This document shows positions 57,001 through 64,000 of a stretch of 64,000 nt of DNA, piece after piece. Made by a program: the position numbers and the translations under genes. Location: assembly GCA_947462335.1 (NCBI GenBank), contig OX381704.1:120896065-120960064 (forward strand). Direction: 5' to 3'. Within the stretch, counting starts at the first letter, position 1. Each line of letters begins with the position of its first letter. The DNA comes from Harmothoe impar. Its lineage: Eukaryota > Annelida > Polychaeta > Phyllodocida > Polynoidae. The notes under the pieces are model-generated. The model was not told the DNA's origin. It did no database searches and worked only from the letters and a program-made list of their open reading frames with translations.

Positions 57001-58361
57001 ACAGTTCATTCCCTGTACCTGCACCCGTTGGAAAGGCCCGTCAGGAGGAGAAGACATCTGAGGAAGCTGATGAGGTCCGACCCTCATTCTCTGTACCTGC
57101 ACCCCTTGGAAAGGCCCGTCAGGAAGAGAAGGCATCTGAGAAAGCTGATGAGGTCCAACACTCGGTGAGTTTGTTTGACATACAACTCATTGCAAAACAG
57201 ATTAACTGCCACCTTTCATTTCTCATATTTCCATACAAATTCTCCTTGGGTCATGATGATCCAAAGAAAATATAACATTCAATTCAACTTATCTGACCAG
57301 ACTCTGAAATGTGTGTGTGAATTCTATGCACTTCGTAAAGGTCTCATACAAAATGAGTAAAATAGGATTAACTTTAAATCACTGATTCATGCCATTCTGA
57401 AAATTGGTAGGTTCATCCAAATAATGGAGGAATAAACACAAATTTCTTATTTCAGGCCTTCAAACCTAGGATTAGAGAGGGATATTCAGCAACGAATGCC
57501 AAGAGGAAGTGCCCCAAGTGTGGTAACTACAAGACACACCTTGTCATACACTTCAGGGAGTGCTGCCCCAATGTAAGTGTTTCCAGCAAAGTGTGGATCA
57601 TGCTGACAAGTCTAACTTTAAGATAACTTGCCATCTTTGAATGCAGTAATAGATATTGGCTTCCTTCTTACATAAAAAGTGGGTTAGGAAAATATAGAGA
57701 AACCCATAGTCAGACGACCCCACTTTATAACAAATAAGGTCCTCTGACCTAGAATTTATGCATTTACTAGTGTTTGACTTGAAGTTTCAGAAGTTACACA
57801 CTCATTTAATTAGGAATTCTAAAAAACGAATACAATGTGTAACCGAAAAATTAAAATAAACCTCAAATTACCTCCTAGCCCATCCTTAATCTCATTTATG
57901 ACCTTGTGCAGATGGGTTTGATTTATTTGCCTGATGTCCATTTATCCTTTATAGCCTACAGAGGCTGACCGGGCCCTGCTAGCGACAGCCCTAACCGAGC
58001 GGCAGCAACAGCGACGGGAGACGGGGGAGGCCATGCCCCTTAGGGTCTGTGCTCTCTGTGGGAAAGGCGTGGCTGACCTCCTAGGCTACCACCTGACGGT
58101 CAAACACAGGATCAAGAGCCTGTCGTACGTTTTTGTTTTGTGTATTACTGCCCAAGATTGATATTTTCTGTTGGATTTGAATGATGCAGGGAGAATTCCA
58201 CATTGGTAACTCATTGACAAGGGTTCAAATTTATCTACCTCTAGAATGCTACTTTTAATTTTGTTACAAACTGTGTTTCACACTTTGGTTAAATGTTGTT
58301 TCTTTACTTGTTTCTCTTCAGGGAGAGGAAGGACATCTTAAGCAGGTCACTGTACCTATGA
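48037..58361 (+). CDS. SET (KMT5A-type) / 14-aa repeat / zinc-finger protein, 15 exons, 974 aa
   Basis: Exons: 48037-48132, 50489-51006, 51171-51311, 51614-52633, 52987-53049, 53292-53394, 53619-53747, 55009-55088, 55396-55458, 55661-55733, 56488-56625, 56991-57164, 57456-57572, 57955-58124, 58322-58361. All GT-AG and phase-consistent; total 2925 nt. The 5' exon has acceptor CAACAG at 47991, so an upstream non-coding exon exists; the start ATG is 48037 (MSEQADTRPE). Domains: SET at about 62-190; 21 copies of a 14-aa Pro/Ser repeat; basic exons (VVRRPGRLSLKR) in two copies; repeated linker exons (VGKAR.EEK.SEEADEV); C-terminal CPKC...HFREC and CALC...HLTVKH zinc-finger-like motifs; end SERKDILSRSLYL. 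KMT5A monomethylates H4K20, but the substrate here is unknown. Exon 4 donor (CCA|GTTAGT) and exon 5 acceptor (no pyrimidine tract) are weak; a shorter isoform stopping at 52649 is possible. Confidence 0.82.
48233..49190. mobile_element. Fold-back element in intron 1 (iterated GTTGTCTATGACC ends)
   Basis: The left end GTTGTCTCACTAAAGCGATC, then AGTTGAAACTTTATGACC and two GTTGTCTATGACC-type iterations, is mirrored at the right end (GTCATAGACAAC twice, CTTTCAACTTCAGTTGTC, TTGGTGAGAC). About 0.96 kb; no ORF. Confidence 0.65.
49240..50170 (+). repeat. Degenerate ~52-bp satellite monomers in intron 1
   Basis: Scattered monomers (TCCTGGTACACCACA, AAGTAATTCTTAC) in the same orientation as 29.85-33.0 kb, interrupted by the fold-back element at 49558-49813. 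Confidence 0.8.
49558..49813. mobile_element. Fold-back element, iterated CTTTGACCAGGTGC ends
   Basis: Left end TTTGTCTCTGACCGGGTGCC, then GTCTTTGACCAGGTGCTGTC; right end is the inverse (GACGGCACCTGGTCAGAGAT, GGCACCCGATCAGATACAAA). 256 bp, inserted in satellite DNA. Confidence 0.75.
50489..51006 (+). CDS. SET-domain exon (KMT5A-type)
   Basis: A single 518-bp exon holds the whole SET domain. Visible blocks by residue: ERGLCVVANRDF (70-81), EYEGDFI (89-95), a Tyr in GSYVV (113-117), RVAIDATNTLGTWGRLVNHA (125-144), GEEVFWDYG (177-185). These align to the KMT5A blocks GRGVIATKQF, EYHGDLI, GCYMYY, YCVDATRETNRLGRLINHS and GEELLYDYG. The SAM-binding NH pair is kept (N142, H143), NHS reads NHA, and YDYG reads WDYG. 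No post-SET cysteines follow, as in KMT5A. Confidence 0.88.
51614..52633 (+). CDS. Exon 4: 21-copy 14-aa Pro/Ser repeat
   Basis: A coding 42-bp minisatellite (51674-52555), unit VSESSKPAYLPAPA with variation at the second residue (S, V, I, D, G, R), the YL position (Y, A, T) and the final A/D. No stop in frame. The exon ends STVTWSHVALLAVQ, which has a homologue in exon 8 (VSWSQVALFAVP). Confidence 0.9.
52987..53747 (+). CDS. Exons 5-7: basic motif, Pro-rich linker, VGKAR/EEADEV module (first set)
   Basis: Exon 5 (63 bp) encodes APVVRRPGRLSLKRRHSKT, a likely nuclear-localisation or DNA-binding basic stretch. Exon 6 encodes VSLSNNSPLVCPVPSPPVPP; exon 7 encodes PVPATVGKARKEKKSSEEAD. Each has a homologous exon about 2.4 kb downstream (9, 10, 11). 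Confidence 0.82.
55009..55088 (+). CDS. Exon 8: hybrid exon at a tandem-duplication junction
   Basis: The first half (ASVNTVIPVLSPVGK) looks like exons 7, 11 and 12; the second half (VSWSQVALFAVP) looks like the end of exon 4. This is what a duplication breakpoint between two paralogous exons would leave. GT donor GTAAGT. Confidence 0.8.
55396..57164 (+). CDS. Exons 9-12: second set of basic and VGKAR/EEADEV modules
   Basis: Exon 9 APVVRRPGRLSLKRKSSQT, exon 10 VSLGNNPPLVHPASMISDES, exon 11 and exon 12 each start AxVxxS.PVPA.VGKAR. Exon 12 contains the VGKAR...EEADEV module twice in tandem. Confidence 0.82.
55982..56430. mobile_element. Fold-back element with iterated 17-bp GTCTTTGACCGGGTGAC ends
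   Basis: Left arm has four 17-bp iterations (55982 to about 56055), right arm has the inverse (GTCACCCGGTCAAAGAC) to 56430; 449 bp. It sits in the intron before exon 11 and accounts for the extra length of the second copy of the tandem duplication. Each iteration contains a TGACGTC, the CRE/ATF core. Confidence 0.85.
57456..58124 (+). CDS. Exons 13-14: two zinc-finger-like motifs
   Basis: Exon 13 encodes KCPKCGNYKTHLVIHFRECC, a C-x2-C...H-x3-C arrangement. Exon 14 encodes a Gln/Arg-rich helix then VCALCGKGVADLLGYHLTVK followed by H, i.e. CX2CX10HX4H. The two are 3' of the SET domain by ~650 residues. Exon 15 adds the last 12 codons. Confidence 0.78.
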
Positions 58362-59110
58362 TCAACTCATACCAGCCAAGCGTGTGGATGATAGCCGCTG
58401 CAGCCATGTGTCGAGTCCTCACCTGGGCATGTGTCTGTGTGTGTACATTATAAGGGGAAAGTGGTCTCTCTCACTCACCAGGTTATAACACCTGTGTGAC
58501 TAACACAGTAAATCGGACTGACACCATGTAACTGACTTCAAAAGGGGTACCTTTGGTGATATAGAAAAGTCCTTTAGGCGACAGTGAACGACATGTGCCC
58601 CAGTGATGTTTTGTAGGAAGCTGGTCCTTGGCGTGCAGTGCCACGCTGCCCTGCTCCACCCACCCACCCTTCACATCTCAAATCTCCATCAGTGAACAAC
58701 TACATTTTTGTTCTGTCATACATTTTGTCTGTAGATCACAAAATGATATCATGGCCATTCTGATAGACTACTACAAATCAAAACATTAAAGCAGGTGTAT
58801 ATGGACGTTGGCCTTTTTACTTTTATTTATGTTATTGAGTTATCAAAGGAACTCCGCACCACTGTGCGGTAATGTGTTATTTTGACTTGACAAAAAGTCT
58901 TGTACCCAAAACAATATGGGGTTTATTTTTAAGTGTTGAATTAGTAGGACACTTCTTTGGGTGAGAATGATACACAGTGACATTCTCTATATCCACTTCC
59001 TGTATGATCCTTCCTAGAAGTACATACATTTTCTCTGATGTGACATTTTTAGCCAACAGGTTTATTGTCTATGTAGTTTCATTCAATAAAGAATGCAGTT
59101 AAGATATATT
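58362..59110 (+). terminator. 3' UTR and poly(A) signal of the SET/zinc-finger gene
   Basis: AATAAA at 59085-59090 (CATTCAATAAAGAATGC), about 0.73 kb after the stop. No other ORF is supported here. Confidence 0.6.
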
Positions 59111-59249
59111 GTGTCAGTGTTGTTCTTGATGTGCCACTCCTGTGTCCATCCTATAGAGAAACAAAGTGGCCTGTTGTAGGACAAATATGAAACAGATCTC
59201 ACAGTAGAACCCTAACCAGTCAGTGGCGTACACAATTTTAAATAAAGAA

Positions 59250-59690
59250 GAATTTTAACATTAGGCCTGAGTATAGGCCACAAGTAATTGCATTAATATT
59301 AAAGCTGGAAGTAATTCTTAAATTAGGTCCTGGTACACAGAAACCTTAGTATAGCCAAGAAGTAATTCTTAGATTAGATCCTGGTACACAGCAAGCCTTA
59401 GTATAGCCAAGAAGTAATTCTTACACGGTCCTGGTACAACACAAGCCTTGATATAGCCAAGAAGTAATTCTTAGATTAGATCCTGGTACACCCAAACATA
59501 AGTATAGCTGAGGAGTAATTCTTACATTAGGTCCTGGTACAAACCAAGCATTAGTGTAAGCTGGGGGTAATTCTCACACGGTCCTGGTACAACACAAGCC
59601 TTGATATAGCCAAGAAGTAATTCTTACGTTAGATCCTGGTACACAGCAAGCCTTGGTACTGGCCGGAAGTAATTCTTACAAATATCAAAT
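59250..59690 (+). repeat. ~52-bp satellite fragment downstream of the SET gene
   Basis: About eight monomers (AAGTAATTCTTA, GATCCTGGTACACAGCAAGC, CTTAGTATAGCC) in + orientation. Confidence 0.85.
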
Positions 59691-59857
59691 TATAGAAATA
59701 CATATTCGAAAAGATTTTGTAGAAGAAGAACCATGGGATAGATGCATTCAAGAATCTGCAAACAAAGAAAGAACCTTGTTCATACATGGATTTGCCAGAT
59801 TGCACTCTAATCAGAGTATGGAATATAATTTATTTTGCTTAATCCAGCTAGTATGTG

Positions 59858-59930
59858 TTGGATGCATTCAAAATGAAGGATGCCTTAATGCATCATGCCC
59901 TTGGTCATCATGATGCATGAATGCAGCCCA
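59858..59930. repeat. Dispersed dyad-repeat copy
   Basis: TTAATGCATCATGCC and CATGATGCATGAATGCAG flank a short centre. Same family as 22.94-23.70 kb. It directly abuts the G-rich array. Confidence 0.7.
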
Positions 59931-59934
59931 CACA

Positions 59935-62900
59935 GGAGGGGGGCTACACCTACACAAGGGGCTACACCCACACAGGGGGCTACACTCACACAGGGGGCTA
60001 CACCCACATAGGGGGCTACACCGACACAGGGGGCTACATCCACACAGGGGGCTACACTCACACAGGGGGCTACACCTACACAGGGGGGTTAGACCCACAC
60101 AGGGGGCTATACCCACACAGGGGGCTACACCCATACAGGGGGCTACACCCACACATGGGGCTGCATCCACAGAGGGGGGCTACACCCACACAGGGGGCTA
60201 CACCCACAAAGGAGGCTACACCCACACAGGGGGGCTACACCCATAAAGGGGGCTACAATGACTCAGGGGGCTACACCCACACAGGGGGCTACACCCACAC
60301 AGGGGGCTAAACCCACACAGGGGGGCTACACCCAAACAGGGGGCTATACCCACACAGGGGGACGACACCCACACAGGGGGCTACACCCACACAGGGGGGC
60401 TACACCCACACAGGGGGCTAAACCCACACAGGGGGGCTACACCCAAACAGGGGGCTATACCCACACAGGGGGGCTACACCCACACAGGGGGCTACACCTA
60501 CACAGGGGGCTACACCCACACAGGGGGCTACACCCACACAGGGGGCTACACCCACACAGGGGGCTACACCCACACAGGGGGCTACACCCACACAGGGGGC
60601 TACACCCACACAGGGGGCTACACCCACACAGGGGGCTACTGCAGCTCTCTTGGTGGGCACTTGGAGCTTTGTGCTGTACCAGGATCTAATGTAAGCATTA
60701 CTTCTGGTTTATACTAAGGTGTGTAGTGTACCAGGACATAATGTAAGAATTACTGCCAGCCTATACCAAGGCTTGTGCTGTACCAGGACCTAATGTAAGC
60801 ATTGCTTCTGGTTTATACTAAGGTGTGTAGTGTACCAGGACATAATGTAAGAATTACTGCCAGCCTATACTAGGGCTTGTGCTGTACCAGGACCTAATGT
60901 TAGCATTACTTCTGCTTTATAGTAAGGTGTGTAGTGTACCAGGACATAATGTAAGAATTACTGCCAGCCTATACCAAGGCTTGTGCTGTACCAGGACCCA
61001 ATGTAAGCATTACTTCTGGTTTATACTAAGGTGTGTAGTGTACCAGGACATAATGTAAGAATTATTGCCAGCCTATACTAAAGCTTGTGCTGTTCCAGGA
61101 CCTAATGTAAGCATTACTTCTGGTTCATACTAAGGTTTGTAGTGTACCAGGACATAATGTAAGAATTACTGCCAGCCTATACTACGCTGACACAGGGGGC
61201 TACACCCACACAGGGGGCTACACCCACACAGGGGGCTACACCCACACAGGGGGCTACACCCACACAGGGGGCTACACCCACACAGGGGGGCTACCCTGAC
61301 ACAGGGGGCTACACCCGCACAGGGGGCTACACCCACACAGGGGGCTACACCCACACAGGGGGCTACACCCACACAGGGGCCACACCCACACAGGCAGCTA
61401 CACCCACACAGCGGCCACACCCACACAAGGGGATACACCCACACAGGGGGCTACACCCACACAGGGGGCTACACCCACACAGGGGGCTACACCCACACAG
61501 GGGGCTACACCCACACAGGGGGCTACACCCACACACGGGCCTACATCCACATAGGGGGCTACACCCACACAGGGGGGCCACACCCACACAGGGGGGCTAC
61601 ACCCACACAGGGGGCTACACCAACACAGGGGGCTACACCCACACAGGGGGCTACACTGACACCGGGGGCTACAAACACACAGGGGGCTACACCCACACAG
61701 GGGGCTACACCCACACAGGGGGCTACACCCACACAGGGGGGCTACACCCACACAGGGGGCTACACCCACACAGGGGGCTACACTGACACAGGGGGCTACA
61801 CCAACAAAAAGGGCTAAACCCACACAGGGGGCTACACTCACACAGGGGGCTACACCTATACTGGGGGCTACACCCACAGAGGGGGCTTCACCCACACAGG
61901 GGGCTACACCCACACAGGGAGCTACACCCACACAGGGAGCTACACTGACACAGGGGGCTACACTCATACAGGGGGCTACACCTATACTGCTGGCTACACC
62001 CACACAGGGGGGTACACCCACAAAGGGGGCTACACCAACACAGGGGGCTACACCAACACAGGGGGGCTACTGCAGTTCTCTTGGTGGGGTCTTGGAGCTT
62101 TGTGCGGTGCCAGGATCTAATGTAAGCATTACTTCTGGTTTATACTAAGGTATGTAGTGTACCAGGACATAATGTAAGAATTACTGCCAGCCTATACTAC
62201 GCTGACACAGGGGGCTACACCCACACAGGGGGGCTACACCCACACAGGGGGCTACAACCACACAGGGGGGCTACACCCACACAGGGGGGCTACACTGACA
62301 CAGGGGGCTACACCCACACAGGGGGGCTACACCCACACAGGGGGCTACACCCACAAAAGGAGCTACACCCACACAGGGGGCTTCACCCACACAGGGGGCT
62401 ACACCCACACGGAGGGTCAAACCTATACTGGGGGCTACACCCACAGAGGGGGCTTCACCCACAGAGGGGGCTACACCCACACAGGGGGCTACACCCACAC
62501 AGGGAGCTACACTGACACAGGGGGCTACACTCACACAGGGGGCTACACCTATACTGGTGGCTACACCCACACAGAGGGCTACACCCACACAGGGGGCTAC
62601 ACCCACACAGGGGCTACACCCACACAGGGGGCTACACCCACACAGGGGGCTACAGCCACACATGGGGGCTACACCAACACAGGGGGCTACACCCACACAG
62701 GGGGCTACACCCACACAGTGGGCTACACCCATACTGGGGGCTACACCCACACAGGGGGCTACACCCACACAAGGGGCTACACCCACACAGGGGGCTACAC
62801 CCACACAGGGGGGCTTCACCCACAAAAGGGGCTACACCCACACAGGGGGCTACACCCACACAGGGGGGCTACACCCACACAGGGGGGCTACCGCCACACA

Positions 62901-64000
62901 GGGGGCTGTATCCACAGGGGGCTACACCAACACAGGGGTTACAACCACACAAGGGGCTACACCCACACAGGGGGCTACACCCACACAGGGGGCTACACCC
63001 ACACAGGGGGGCTACACCCACACAGGGGGGCTACACCCACACAGGGGGCTACACTGACACAGGGGGCTACACCAACACAAAGGGCTTAGCCCACACAGGG
63101 GGCTACACTCACACAGGGGACTACACCTATACTGGGGGCTACACCCACAGAGGGGGCTTCACCCACAGAGGGGGCTACACCCACACAGGGAGCTACACAT
63201 AGGGAGCTACACTCATACAGGGGGCTACACTCATACAGGGGCCTACACCTATACTGGTGGCTACACCCACACAGGGGGGTACACCCACACAGGGGGCTAC
63301 ACCAACACAGGGGGCTACACCAACACAGGGGGGCTACTGCAGTTCTCTTGGTGGGGTCTTGGAGCTTTGTGCGGTGCCAGGATCTAATGTAAGCATTACT
63401 TCTGGTTTATACTAAGGTGTGTAGTGTACCAGGACATAATGTAAGAATTACTGCCAGCCTATACTAAGGTGTGTGGTGTACCAGGACCTAATGTAAGCAT
63501 TACTTCTGGTTTACACTAAGCTGTGTGATGTACCAGGACCTCATGTAAGCATTACTGCCAGCCTATTCCCACACTGGGGGTTACACCCACACAGGGGGCT
63601 ACACTTACACGGGGGGCTACACTCACACAGGGGGGCTACACCCACACAGGGGGCTACACCCACACAGGGGGCTACACCCACACAGGGGGCTACCCCCACA
63701 CAGGGGGCTACACCCACACAGGGGGCTACACCCACACAGGGGGCTACACCCACATATAGGGCTACACCCCCACAGGGGGGCTACACCCACACTAGGGGCT
63801 ACACCCACACAGGGGGCTACACCCATACAGGGGGCTACACCCACACAGGGGGCTACACCCACACAGGGGGCTACACCCAGACAGGGGGCTACACCCACAC
63901 AGGGGGCTACACTGACACAGGGGGCTACACCAACACAAAGGGCTTAACCCACACAGGGGGCTACACTCACACAGGGGGGCTACACCCATACAGGGGGCTA
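59935..64000 (+). repeat. 19-bp G-rich minisatellite (CTACACCCACACAGGGGGC), in four blocks
   Basis: Blocks at about 59935-60645, 61190-62066, 62200-63340 and 63567-64000 (runs off the window). The unit is 19 bp with a GGGGG run; variants change the CCC (ACTGAC, CCAACA, CTATACT). Between blocks lie short pieces of the ~52-bp satellite in reverse orientation. All six long open frames here are by-products of a 19-bp period. Confidence 0.97.
60660..61180 (-). repeat. ~52-bp satellite, reverse orientation
   Basis: Monomers reading AATGTAAGAATTACTGCC, AGCCTATACTAAGGCTTGTG, CTGTACCAGGACCTAATG: the reverse complement of the 29.85-kb family. Shorter inverted pieces at about 62095-62200 and 63365-63570, where the block starts GGCTACTGCAG.TCTCTTGG each time. 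Confidence 0.9.

Noticed and set aside
59917..63989. Long ORFs rich in His-Thr-Gly-Gly-Tyr or Cys-Val-Gly-Val-Ala
   Set aside because: By-products of the 19-bp GGGGGCTACACC minisatellite in both strands; no start context, no exon signals.

Overview
This is eukaryotic nuclear DNA: many small exons in consensus GT-AG introns, AATAAA signals, tRNA-derived SINEs, MITEs and a very high load of minisatellites. Best guess is a lancelet (Branchiostoma) or a similarly repeat-rich invertebrate deuterostome. That rests on the gene content and on minisatellites straddling exon-intron junctions, which I recall being described in amphioxus; no search was run.

Three multi-exon genes were rebuilt by hand from splice sites with matching codon phase. 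(1) 270-8894, + strand: 3' part (9 exons, 660 codons plus stop) of a BAZ1A/ACF1-like chromatin-remodelling subunit with acidic tracts, a PHD finger and a C-terminal bromodomain; its 5' part lies left of the window. (2) 12852-27272, - strand: a complete FRMD8-like FERM protein (12 exons, 489 aa), convergent with gene 1. (3) 48037-58361, + strand: a 15-exon, 974-aa gene with a KMT5A-type SET domain, a 21-copy 14-aa repeat, duplicated basic/linker exons and two C-terminal zinc-finger-like motifs. All 15 exons join in one frame. This is the most novel gene here.

Repeat layout: 84-bp acceptor repeats (1-270); PHD-exon duplicates (3.2-3.75 kb); intronic minisatellites (5.2-5.9 and 6.7-7.15 kb); SINEs (7.15-8.0, 21.1, 26.5 kb); bromodomain-acceptor repeats (8.05-8.47 kb); three splice-donor minisatellites behind FRMD8 exons 8, 7 and 6 (15.2-16.2, 17.3-18.1, 18.7-19.0 kb); a 55-bp dyad satellite (22.9-23.65 kb); a ~52-bp satellite (29.85-33.04 kb, with outliers in both orientations to 63.5 kb); a 1.78-kb higher-order tandem repeat (34.7-47.5 kb, four nearly identical units at 38341-45457); and a 19-bp G-rich minisatellite (59.93 kb to the window end).

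The main unexplained pattern is that six separate arrays in two unrelated genes carry an exon end plus its splice site as the repeated unit. The first and third genes are both chromatin proteins. The second is a membrane-trafficking/signalling adaptor. Nothing suggests the three form one pathway.
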